From Escallonia rubra (taxonomy: Eukaryota; Streptophyta; Magnoliopsida; Escalloniales; Escalloniaceae), in assembly GCA_033065855.1 (NCBI GenBank), contig JAVXUO010000968.1, positions 40,001 to 104,000 of the forward strand: a DNA stretch of 64,000 nucleotides, written 5' to 3'. This document shows positions 34,546 through 46,656 of the stretch, piece after piece. How positions within the stretch are numbered: position 1 is the first letter of the stretch; each line of letters starts with the position of its first letter. A program made the translations under genes and the position numbers. The notes below the pieces were generated by a model, which was not told where the DNA came from, did not search any database, and saw only the letters and a program-made list of their open reading frames with translations.

Positions 34546-35273
34546 AAGTCATAGATGGCATGGTACTACTATCTGTAGTGGAGCTAAGAGCTTTTATAAG
34601 CTTTTGTGGCTGGGGGGTGTGTGTTGGCCCGTGTGTAAAATAGGCTCACGATATGCAGAAAGATTAATATGGATGTATAGATCAGACGAGAACATTGTTA
34701 GATCTAATATTCTAGAAGTATTTTGGCTTGTAAAGTTCTGTATCCAGCAGAAAATGAAAAAAAGAGGTCATTTCTTTGCTTGTTGATGTTCAGCTGTGTT
34801 TTATTGTGCAAAATGCCCTGGAAGGGAATTTGGATCTTTATTTAAAATACCAAGTCTTACCGTCTACTTCCATGTTGTGCATGATCTCTTTCAGTCACTG
34901 CCATCAAGTCATAACGGAAAAGCAGGAATGATTACTTTGGAGTGATTATCAAGTCATTATGGGAAAGCAGCAAGGATTACTTTGGAGTGATTGTAGTGTG
35001 ATTTGGGGCGGTCGTACACTTGGACATTTTCTAAATCCTAATCCAAGCATTTTAACTCACTATTTGCGCAACTTGACACGTGAAGTTACACAAACCAGTA
35101 AAAAAAATAAGATGTTATTTGCGTTAACAAAAGTATTTTGCCGAGCAGAGCGCTTCTGAAGCTAGCAGTCAGAATATAAATGGAGGTTGGAGAATAAGAC
35201 TGTTAGAAATAAATGGGAAAACAAATTGCAGGCTTTGACGTAGGATCTTAAGCACTAGGAACAGGGTTCTCCA
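34546..35273. other. Intergenic spacer between TK2 and TK3 (tail-to-tail)
   Basis: No gene seen. Contains a 45-bp direct repeat with TCATNAYGGGAAAGCAG and GATTACTTTGGAGTGATT at about 34909-34991. Confidence 0.6.
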
Positions 35274-38200
35274 TCAGTTCCATTCCATCTGAAGGGCATC
35301 TATTTCTTCTAAAGTCTCCAAAACCTCTGTCACCTCTGGCCGGTTTTTAGGATAATCTTCAAGGCATTTCAGTGTAAGTGCAGCCACGGTTGATAGGACT
35401 GCATCTGCAGGAAGATGGTCACATTCCAGCCGGTGGTCCAATATACTTCTCAGATTCCTTTTACCAGCCAAGAAAGGCCTGGCATATCTCGCCAAATCAT
35501 GCTTTCCATCGGGTCGATTTAAATCAAGCACCCGGCGGCCTGTTAATAGTTCAAGCAAAACCACTCCGAAGCCATAGATGTCGCTCTTCACAGTCAAATG
35601 ACCTGCCGATGTGGATTGCATCAATTTTCATGATTTTCCACCATGGTGTCTTTAACAAATACGTGTTCAAACTAAACCAATTAAGATCTAAAGGTACATT
35701 GTAATGCACTTTTCTGTACACGGCTTGGAGGAGAGGAGAAGGTAATAAACTTGTTAAAAAGAGAATGTAATGTCCATTAAAACCGATTTTTGATGATATA
35801 AAGAGAGCAACGGATAGATTTAATACACGAGCAAACGCGGTTAGAAAAGCCTTCCGCTATTTTGGATCTAGTTAACTTGAAAATTGAAGTCAGGGATCAT
35901 TTCACAGTAACATCTCTTATAATATGTCTTAAACTGAACCATGTGCACCATGAAAATTGAAGTCAGGGATCATTTCCCTTTTCTTTTTTGGCTCAAAGTG
36001 GATTTCCAGTCTCAGAGGTTGCCTTTGCAGATTTTGTTGATAAAATATAGCTTGGAGCCAAGTTGTAATCCTTTTGTATCTACCGTTCTTTTCTGGGCTT
36101 CATGATAGAGGAGTGTGTGTTTGCTCTAATAGTGAGTTTTCGTAGAGCACTTAGTAAGTGACGGACTTTCCTGAAGCCCTGGGCTTTCTTTTTGCTGTTC
36201 TATATACATAGGCTTGAGTCCCCTATTTTAATGCAGCCCAAAACTTCATTCTAATGCAATCGCACTTATATAAGAGTAAGTAGATGTTTGAATTATGGAG
36301 CTAAAACATGTATATGATGCATAATTTCTGCAATATACATTTGATCCAGTTAGCACTTCCTAACCGGACACACAACGAGAAAGCACAATAGCAGCAAGCA
36401 CACAACAAGCAGAAAAGTAAGGAAACTTACCCGTGGCTACGTACTCGGGATCTATATAGCCAATTTCCTTTGGAGGAAAGTCCGTATAAGCAGTGTCGCC
36501 GAAAGTTAGTGTTGAAATGATCGACTCGCCATTTGTTGGACGAAATTTTACCAATCCAAAATCCGAAAGCTTTGCATTAAAATCCTGTTAAACAGTACTC
36601 GACCGGTGGAAAGTAGAAATTAGTTAAGCTAAACCCACTGATGACAAAATGGCTTCGTAAGTATCAACCACCAACCAAAACAAATCAATGTACCATGTCA
36701 AGCAATATATCGGATGCCTTAAAGCTGCGGTATAGAGCTTGCTCCTTTGCTCTGTGTAAGAAAGCAAGGCCTCGAGCTGCTCCTGTTGCTATTTTAAACC
36801 GTGCAACCCATGGCATCGGTTCTGCATTTTCTGCAAATTCAACAGCTCATTTGTGCTTACTGCCTTGTCTACTCGGCAAAACCTTTTCCTATCAATATAT
36901 GTAGTTACAACAGTACTGCCTTACTATCAAAAAGGTGGTCGTCTAAGCTTCTGTTCTGCATGTACTCAGAAACAAGGAGGAATTCCTCATCTTCCAAGCA
37001 GTATCCCAAGAGCTTGACAAGATTGGGATGAGTAATTTTTCCCAGAAACTTTACCTGCCAACAATTTACGATAATTTTTTAGAGTAAGTCTGCCAGACAA
37101 CAAGGAGGTCTGACTCTAACTTATAACATGCCTATATTTCTTCAGCATGTTTGATGAAAAACAAGTGATAATTTGGTATGCACAATACAGATGAGAACTT
37201 GTATAAATGATGCTTATTTCAGCGACTTACAAACTACTGCCTACAAAAAAGCATTGAAGAAAAGTATATGATGCTTATATATTGACTTAGGAATTACTGC
37301 CTACAAGAAAACCAGCATCATGCAGATGATATTCTTTAGGCACAATGCTCTCTAGTAAATCCACTTTCTGTACGTAGTACCTCAAGTTTTGTGTCTAATA
37401 TGGACAGTGAAAATAAATTTACCTTGGCCTCTTTGGGTCCTCGATGACCATTGAGATCTACTTTCTTAATGGCAACAGCCATTCCAACACCAGCCTGCAA
37501 TGGGGCGTATGTCTTCTCATCAATCCAACCTTTGAACACTATTCCAAAACCACCCTTTCCCAATACCATATCGGATCCGAAGTTACTAGTGGCCCTCCTC
37601 AATTCAGCCAACGTGAATGTCCTCAAATTTGGAGTCTCAATTTTCCTGCTCAACAGTGGGCTGTCACTATGATTGTAGTTGTTGTGTTTGCAATTCCTTG
37701 AAGGCTTTGCACGGTTAGCTGCAAAATATATACAAAAATGATAAAGAGTTCATGCTAGGGTTTGCTAAATCATGCCTCTGATATGTCCACCTAGTGAGAA
37801 AATTCAGGCTAAGGCCTATTCATAATGAGGCATTTAGTTCAACAAGTAGTCAAGATCCCCAAGTCACTGAGTTGTTCAAACTAAGGACTTGCTTGAATGA
37901 AAGAGATATTTGGTGGGGAAGCTAACTACATTATTCAGAAGGCTAGTGGTTGCTCTTGGGATAATGTAGACAATAGTAAGGGTGTAATTTACTGTTCAAT
38001 TAGTTCTTTTCCTTTCTCACCCAAAAATAAAAAACAGAAGGATAACATATCTGGAACAAACTTAAGGGTTCTGAGCGTAAGACAGATAATATATGCAGTG
38101 GGAAGATAATCTCCAACTCACAGTCTTGTCTATCCCTGTGGTTGCTGGTCAAATTCCCATTCTTTTAAGTAGTGGAGGTGACGCCAAGGGAACATTCCAT

Positions 38201-40277
38201 TTCATCTCAAATTTACATCAGAAATAAAAATTATGAAAATAGATGAGCCAAACCAACTGAACTCAAGTTGCTTCTGCGGAATTCAACTTGATACCGTGAT
38301 ATATGAATATAAATAAATAAGTCAAATTTGGCTAATGATGTTCACACAACTTTTGTAATTTCAGCATCTCCTATGCAAACATTTCCTAAATTAAAATTAC
38401 TTGAGTACATTAACTTCTTTTCCATTGTTTTTCCTTTAGAAGTATGAACACTCGAAAATAGTAATAATTGTCTCACCTGAATTTGAAACGGCCAATATGT
38501 CACGTTTATGCTTTATCCTTGGCTGGACATAGGCATAAGTATTAAAATCAATTGTCTACATCGGCTATCTGGGCTATGAAGTTTCTAATGTTCGAGTAAA
38601 AGTTCAGGAGGCTCATAAATGTGGCATGTGAAAGGCTTCTCAAGTTCATGAGAACAGATGAAGTTTACAAGTTGCAGTAGACAGCTTAGTTCTCCATTTG
38701 TTGAATATCTGTTTGTTCCTGTTGGTATGTCTATGTTGGTATTGATAAGCAGATAGAGATATACATCAATAGGAAAAAAAAAGATGGAAAAATGTGAATA
38801 GCAATAGATGAAATATTAAGGATTTACCTGAGAACAGTTGAGCTGTGACAGAGTAAACTAGCCCAACCTTTCTTGTGAATGTCCTCCTGGCAGGCTTTAC
38901 AGAGGACTGCCTACCCCTTGCATCACTCAACTGTGTAATCCCATCATTCTGCTTGTCGTGACGGCCAGCATGACCAACATTAGAAACCTCCTCTTCTATA
39001 GGAGAATCCACGTTCCCTTGGTGGTTGTAAGCTCCATCTCCACCACTATGACAGCTCTCCTCCTCGAGAATAAAAGAATCCGTGTTCTCTTGTAGTTCCA
39101 GTGCAAACTCTAGCCTGACCAGTAGTTCAGCCATTGTAGGGCGACTTTTTGGACGTCTGTCCAAGCATTGATCAGCAATTTGTGCAAACACCAGCAAACA
39201 ATTTGGCAAGATCTGCCCCTTTAGACTGGGATCAATTATCTGATCTAATCTTCCTTCTTTGATGCAGTGCTGAGCCCATGGGGCTAGACCTCGTTGCTCT
39301 TCATCCACACTCAAATCTACGGCTAGCCTCCCACACAGCACTTCAAACATTACCACCCCAAAGGCGTACACGTCGGATTTCTTGGTCATTCTGCGGGTCA
39401 AGAAGTACTCAGGATCCAGATATCCAAACGTTCCTTTAATGTCCGTGATCACATGGAAGTCTGACTGATTTTCCAGGCCTAATGCGGACAACCCAAAGTC
39501 AGAAATCTTGGCAGACCAATTCTCATCCAGCAGGATGTTTGAGCTTTTGATGTCACCATGTATAACACGATGCTGGCAGCTCATGCCACTGTGGAGATAG
39601 TTTAATCCACGCGCAGCATCAATGCATATCTTGAGGCGTTGCACCCAGGATAGAGAAGAATGGTCAGTTTTGACAAGTTTGTGCAAGTGATGAGCTAGAG
39701 TTCCATGGAGCATATATTTGTAAACTAGCATCAGCTCCTGGGAGTCATCACAGTAACCAATGAGGGGTACAATATGACTATCTCGTAACATGGAAAGCAT
39801 CTCAATCTCTGTCCAGAACTCAAAAGCTCCTTGCCTGGACATGGAACATCGCTTCACGGCTACAGTAGTTTGTCCATCATCAATGAACCCCTTATACACC
39901 TTCCCAAATCCTCCCTGCCCGATGACCAAAGCATCGTTCAGGTTATTCGTTGCCAATTCAATCTCAGCAAGTGAAAAGCGACGCAACCGTGTTCCTGGCC
40001 TCAATGATGCTCGATTTCCTCCCTCCCCAGAAAGTCGCCACAAGGCGTAAACAATCACATTCAGTATAATGAGAACAATGATCAAACCAGAGGTGATTGT
40101 ATCTACTACCCGTCGTAGCTTCAGAATCAAAAACGTAGAAGCCCGTGGCGTGTCGGAGTAACAACAGTCATAATTATCATCAACAGCGCAATTAGGAGTG
40201 GGAAAGTTGGTGGCACAAGTTAAAACTCGGAAATGGAGGAAGAGAAATAAGTAGACGAAAGTACAACCAAGCAACAT
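35274..40277 (-). CDS. TK3: membrane-anchored tandem-kinase gene, 831 aa
   Basis: Exons (minus) 40277-38828, 37718-37423, 37054-36925, 36830-36694, 36584-36431 and 35602-35274; GT-AG introns, frame open throughout. Residues 1-22 look like a signal peptide, and a short Cys-containing ectodomain follows. A membrane segment lies at about 61-80 ([20 protein letters not shown]). Kinase 1 (about 100-395) is CrRLK1L-like: GQGGFG 120-125, K142, DFG 260-262. Its catalytic loop is HGD (240-242) rather than HRD, so the kinase is non-RD. No malectin-like domain is present. After a short acidic linker, kinase 2 is RLCK-like: GKGGFG, VAIKK and DFG, but YRSFKASD lacks the catalytic Asp. Exon junction phases equal those of TK1 and TK2. 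It would be a receptor-like kinase with a cytosolic kinase-pseudokinase tandem. Separate transcripts remain an alternative. Confidence 0.82.
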
Positions 40278-40548
40278 ACTTCTGCGGCACTGTTAACTAT
40301 ACTGTGGATAGCCAAACGACCGGCTTACTCGTGTACTACCCTACTAATTTAATCAATTTTCAGTGTATTCTAGCCAAGGTAACACGGTTGATGACCTGAT
40401 ATACGAACTCTGTAATAAAAAATAAATTCAGAGCAGAATCTAGAACAGAATTTTGACATGAACTTGTGTATGCACTTCTTACTATGATTTTGAATCGCGA
40501 GGAAGTTCAGCATGAAAGTATTCCAATTCCAATTCCAATACAGAGAAC

Positions 40549-40797
40549 TCAAGCAGCAAGCTTTTTCTTCTGTACGTACTGGGTTTTTACCATTTCAATC
40601 ATGTAAGTTATGGAAGTCCCTCCGCCACTTCCCTTCACTTTTCCGGTGAGCTCATAAAACCGGTACTTTAGGGGGCGGCTTGACATCGGCCAGCGCCCTG
40701 TCCATTTCCTCCTGCTTTCTCCAGAAAATTCTCTCAAAGGACTCTTGATCGGAGTAGACAGTGGTTCCATAATGTTTGACCTGGCTGCATCTGGCAT
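40549..40797 (-). pseudogene. Possible 3' exon remnant of an unidentified gene
   Basis: Two overlapping minus frames are open. One reads QVKHYGTTVYSDQESFERIF to ...VKPPPKVPVL; the other ends ...MVKTQYVQKKKLAA. The base composition is coding-like, but I do not recognise the product. The 40807 element inserted immediately upstream, which could have cut off the 5' part. Confidence 0.25.
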
Positions 40798-40806
40798 ATA
40801 ATAATA

Positions 40807-42188
40807 GGGAAAAATAGGGAATGACCCCCTCTACTTTATACGTTGTCCGATTTGCCCCCTCTACTTCAAAATTAACCACTAAACCCCCCACACTTACAGA
40901 AATTGGGCACCTTAGACGGAAACCGTTAAATTTAACAGCGCGTGGTCAACACTCGCGTTGACTAACGATTTTTTTTTGTAAATGACATTTTTGCCCATCC
41001 TGTTAGGGGTAATTAACTAATGACCCCCTGTACTATATACGGTGTGCGCTTTCCCTACCTCTACTTCAAACATAACCACTAAACCCCCCTAAACTTTCAA
41101 CTTATTTTTCTCTCCTCTCAAACTTTTTACTCAATCCCACATACACACACTCCACGCACACCCAGCACGCACGCACGCATGCACACACGCACTAAGCCCA
41201 GACACAGACGCGCACCCACTGCAAACATACACACACGCTACTCGCATGCGACTGTGGCAACAACGTCATCGCGAATCTGGTGCAGCCCCAGCGGCCTATA
41301 GCCAGTCACGGTGGTCATGTGACGCTGCTTGGCGCGATGTTACGGATTGGGGTGGCACGACGACGGAGGTTAGACCTGCGATTTGGGGACGTGGTCGTCG
41401 ATCGTGGTGGCAGGGATCTGGACGGATGTGCGGCAATCAGACGCCGATAGCCTGTGTCTGTGGGGATTGATGTTACCGGTGTTGATTGCGCCAGTCGGTT
41501 GGTGGCCGATGAAGAAGCCCCACTGGCTTGCAGACGCAAGGTGGTGGGAAATGGCAGCGAGGAGGCAACTCACGACGATGTGTAGCCGGACAGTATAAAG
41601 TTGGGGGAGTTGGCCAGAATGGTGGTTACTGTGATGCTGATCATGGTAGTTGTTGCGCCGGTGATATACCAACGGCAACCGTGGTTCCTTTTTTTTTTTT
41701 ATAACTCCCTGGTGGTCGGAGAAAAAGACAAGTGGTTGTGCTCAGTGAATTACCAATTGTAGCGGGGTTGACCAGAGGAGGAGGTGCAGATTGCGACAAT
41801 CCCTTGTTTGCGGTAAATCTGGTAACGTAGAATGGGGTGGGGGACTGGTCTAACGGGTGAAGGGGGGGGGGGGGAGGGGAGGGTCATGGGCAAAATTGTC
41901 ATTTAAATTTAACAGTTTCCATTTAAGGTGCCCAATTTCTGTAAGTGTAAGGGGGTTTAGTGGTTAATTTTGAAGTTGAGGGGGGGAAATTGCACACCGT
42001 GTATAGTACAGGGGGTCATTAACTAATAAAGAAATAAGGGTATTTTGGTCATTTCACACTATTCATAACGGACCCGTCTAAGGTGCCCAATTTCTGTAAG
42101 TGTGGGGGGGTTTAGTGGTTAATTTTGAAGTGGAGGGGGGCAAATCGCACAACGTGTAAAGTAGAGGGGGTCATTCCCTATTTTCCCC
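40807..42188. mobile_element. Non-autonomous MULE-like element (1382 bp) with nested inverted repeats
   Basis: Ends GGGAAAAATAGGGAATGACC and the complement GGGGAAAATAGGGAATGACC. The 9-bp direct repeat ATAATAATA flanks both sides (40798-40806, 42189-42197). Long arms contain CCACTAAACCCCCC and AAATTGGGCACC-like segments. A second inner inverted pair repeats the same sequence (about 41010-41100 and 41930-42060). The core (41240-41690) is GC-rich with no identified gene. A 9-bp duplication fits the Mutator superfamily; the low-complexity site is a caveat. Confidence 0.75.
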
Positions 42189-42224
42189 ATAATAATACTG
42201 TAAAATTGTATGTGTGGTTGTGAT

Positions 42225-42550
42225 TCTAGTCCTAGTGAGTTTTTCCCTAATTGATATATATTTAATATTTAATTATCAATATACATCATTTTGAAACTTA
42301 TTTATCCGCATATCACACTTTTAAACAGCGATTTCTACTTGATTTTTATCTTAAAGTAAAAAACGATGTTTGAAACCACGTTTTCAAGGTAAAAATCGCT
42401 GTTTGAAATAGCGATTTCTACCTTAAAAACGTGATTTCAAACAGCGATTTCTAAAAGTGTGATATGCGGGTATATAAGTTTCAAAATGGTGTATATGAAT
42501 AATTAAGTATTAAATATGTAATAATTAGGAAAAAAAACTCCTAGTTGCGT
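42225..42550. mobile_element. Foldback (near-palindromic) MITE
   Basis: Outer arms TAGTCCTAGTGAGTTTTTCC and GGAAAAAAAACTCCTAGTT. Inner arms match over more than 70 bp (CATTTTGAAACTTAT-TA-CC, GCATATCACACTTTTA, AAACAGCGATTTCTA). Nearly the whole element can pair with itself. Confidence 0.8.
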
Positions 42551-45500
42551 TTCCTGGTTAAATTGTTTACATACCACAAATCATTGGCATTCTCACTGCC
42601 AATTCTCAGCGTGGGACCACAAATCATTGCCACCATTAACCCCTCCTCCGATTGCATTAATCCTCGATCATCCAGTGGTTTTCAATGATCGGGACCAACG
42701 GTTCCTTTGAAGCATGTTATATATATTGTTGAGATTTAGTTTTTATAACAAATGATAATTTAACATAGTATCTGAACTCTCGTTACACAAGATGTTGAGT
42801 TCGATCTGTCCATCTTGTTTTTTACCTTGGTTACATTACTTTTGTAATTGTGTATTTAGTAATGTTGCACTTTGATTTATCTCTCGTTGGTTTAACTCAA
42901 TTATAATCTGAATTTGCACGTGAGAAGAGTGTTAAGCATGATATGTATTATTAAACTCATTTTTTAATAATTTAAATTTTTAGAACAAATGGTATTATAA
43001 CATATTTAAGACCATGCAATATTAAGAGTACAAGATTTCCACTTCTCGCTTTTTACAGCCCGAGGGAGATGAAATTATGACATATAAGAAAGAGTAATCA
43101 ATTAGAAAGCTACTACATGGAAGAAGATTCCAAGAACTTGTGTTCATATTGTGCCTAGTTAGAGGCTCCTATTTTTATGTGTCTAGAGCTTTTGCCAAAA
43201 AAATACATATTAAAAAAAAATGACTTGCTTTAAGCCTGAATTCCGATTATGGACTTGCTTGTGACATCTGGTCAAAGTATGACCCGGTGTCATGGTAGTT
43301 GTGACACGAGCACAAGGGATATAATATATTTCTAGTGATCTTAAATACACCATACATTTTAATTTCATTACCAAATGAGAAAAGCCTAATGTCACATTAG
43401 CAAAACTTACTATTATAATAATAACTAGTCACCATCAAACATGTGATACACGTGTAAAACTAAAGTTAATAATTAAAACTTTATTAAAAAAAATAAAAAA
43501 TCACGTATAAGTGTTTCTTGTAACATTGGTAAAATAAATTTTAAATTGTCAAAAAATAAGTCAATCTTGCATTTGCAAAGAATAAGTTTACAAAGTATTA
43601 TTATCATATCAAACTTGTCTTTTACGTTTAAGTTTATCTTCACTTATTTAATGAACTTTAAATTATGAAAAGTAAATATATTCTTATAAGTAGTTATTTA
43701 TTATTTAAAAACACTTATTTTGTGTCAATTGTAAAAAGAATTTTTTTAGGATGCCACTTCTCACCACGCTAAATAGGTAGTTATCTGCTACTAAAAGATG
43801 TGTTACACCAAAAATAGTGTTTTTATACGAGTCAATGTGGCACACGCAAAGTTAATAATATAAATTTTGTTAGAAAAATCAATCATCACATATAAGTATT
43901 TATTATCACATTTGATAAAATAAATTCTAAAATATAAAAATCAAACATGTCCTCCTTCTATTTTGTGTCATTTCTCCCCAAAAAAAAATAAAGAATGTCA
44001 AGCGTCAATATTTTAGATTGGTAGTTATCGTGACACATTTAGTAAATAAGATATTTTTATTAAAGCAAGCTTTACCTTTAGAATATATTTTCAATATATT
44101 TCTTAATAAATCTTAGATGGCACCACGTACAACAATAAAGTATTTGAAAGTTGTTAAAAACTCAAGTATGATATATAAGTGTTTTAAAATGTAAAAATTC
44201 AAACATGTCCTTAAAATAAATATTTACTATTTAATGTTTTTATTTTGTGTCATTTTTTAAAAAACTTCTCATAGTGCCAAGTGTCACCATTTTAGATAGT
44301 TATATGACATCAAAGAAGTATTACACCAAAAGATGCATAGTATAGATATAGATAGATAATTAACGAAATGATGCATAAAAATAGTTAATTTATTCAACCC
44401 ACCAATGCATGTGTGATGTGTCCCGAGCCTTTCAACCCCCTTCTCCGTCTTTTTATGCCCCCCCCCCGATCTCTTCTCCCTGCGCTTGTCCTCGCACGCA
44501 CATACAACCACCATAGCGCAACCCAACCACCATACATTTCACTCTTGCTCAGAAAGTCATGAACTTCTGGGAATTTCTGTTACCCCGTACATGATATTAT
44601 CAAGCTTCGCATCATGTTTTTGTTAATACAAGAACTAGTAAACCAGCAATTCCTTTTTCAACAGTGAGGTATTCTTAAACCAGACATCGAGTCAACAAAA
44701 GCAAATGGATGTCACAATGCATTCAGTATGATGCATTTGATTCAGGTTCTCAGAACAGACATGGGAACATTTCTAGCAAATGGGAGTGTCAAGAACTTCT
44801 CCAGAGCTTCATCTATTTCACCCCATCAATGGGAAACTTCAGTAGGCTCATCTAGTTACCTAAACATTTAGGGAAATATTCAAGTTTTAAATTTTAAAGT
44901 AGCCTTTCTCCATGGATTATTGCAGGACGCAAACCAATCATCCTCCTAACCAAGGAAAAATTGATTTTTTAGACATACGTCGCTTGCATGAAGAGTCTTC
45001 TGCTGGGCAGTTGAAACACAGAAATATAGCTGTATATCCAAATTCCCAATCTCAACAGCATCAGCTTCCACTCTGGATGTGGGCAAAGAAGGAATGTACA
45101 AATTAACATAGCAAACAATTAAAAAGAGAACTAGACGCAAGATTAGTGAAATTTTAAACCCAACTCCGCGTGCATATAACTATCAATCAATAAATGAAAC
45201 ATGGAGGATGAACCCCAGAAACTGAAACACTGGTTTCAACGGCTTCTCAAAACAACTCACACATTAAGCAGTAATGATATGAAAAGAACATCCATAATAG
45301 AATATAACATAACCTGTGAGCCAAAATAGAAAACGACCTCTAGCACTTTTTAACCAAATACTTCTCATTCTCAGCGCCTTACAACCTTCTACAATGTCAA
45401 GAAAAGTCTAATAGCAAATGTCATAAGGCCTCCTTTCATCACAATGTATCCAACATCTAGTCTTTAAGAAATTTCTAACTAATTTCCTTCCCTCCTTACC

Positions 45501-46656
45501 CTCTTAGTTTTTGTAATGAGCTTCATGAAGCCTCCGAGAGTTCTTCCTAGTTCTTGCGTTTCACTTATTTAAGAAACCAAAACAAGGTTTTCCTGAAATC
45601 TCAATCTACAATATGCCCAATTGTTGCATAGTTAAGGTACCATACAGCAAAGTGTTGCACTTACTCCTCCACTTATAGATACCTCTATCCGGTGCATTTC
45701 AATGCTCTTCTCTATAACAGGTAACATTCAGTCATTGACCCCATTAAACCACATGACACACAGGACATTGATGTTCAGAAAGAAAGACCCGACTTCAATG
45801 TTGGTCATAAGACTGTTGCAGATAAACCCGAATAATGGCGTACCAGCCGACTACTACCCTGAACCTTAAGCCGGCTACGATCGCAGCATGCCTGACTCCT
45901 GGCTCACAGACTACATACAATGGAGCCACAGCCAACAGGCTTGTGCATATGCTGTATATGCGAGTAGTTTTCCTGAATCTGGGCTTTTTATCAAAACCAT
46001 GTCCAACTAACGAGTTCTTGTTTACTATACCTTATCAAGCTAGAAAACAGCTGCACAATCCAGTGCTTCGAACTATTAATAGCACGGAGAGACCTTCCAA
46101 CTGTGTTAGAACGTTTCTGGATGTGAGTCAACAGGTCTATTAGCACGCACAAGAAACAGTGCTGAAATCAGCTTTTGGTTTCATGAGAATAGGATCACTA
46201 GAAAAAAGAGAAAAAAAAATTGTGCTAAATATGGGATCTCAGAGCATGGCATACGTACAAGCGGGGGGTGGGGTTGGTGCGTTGGGGGGTTGAGTTTGGG
46301 AACAGGGAGGCCAAATACTAAAGTGAGATAAAATAGTGTTGCACTTGCACCTGTTGCACAGCTTAGTCAGTAACGCCACAACAGCCAGCTACTTCCCTGA
46401 AACCTATCCAGCAACAAGGATAGTATGCGTGACTCTAGGATTACAGTCTACAGATAACAGAGCCATGGCCAGGCCATACAGCCCTAGCATTTTCCAGCAA
46501 TCTGGTTTGTTAGTGGAATTGTCTGACTCTGGAATTGCATCTATCAATGACAAAGCCAAGGCCAGGCAACAAGTCCTGCATCCGTTGGGGAGATTTTTAT
46601 ATAAAAGATAAGATTTTGTGTTGACAAACCTGCACAGTAGGACCTTGGACTCAAAT
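42551..46656. other. AT-rich intergenic region
   Basis: No supported coding gene. About 43410-44340 has several degenerate AT-rich repeats (GTCACCAT-AAACATGTGATAC and similar) suggestive of old Helitron/MITE debris. About 45840-45945 and 46375-46475 look like two copies of one diverged segment (CAGC-ACTAC-CCTGAACC ... GACTC-GG-T-ACAG-CTACA). Part of the latter may be RHF1A 3' UTR. Confidence 0.5.
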
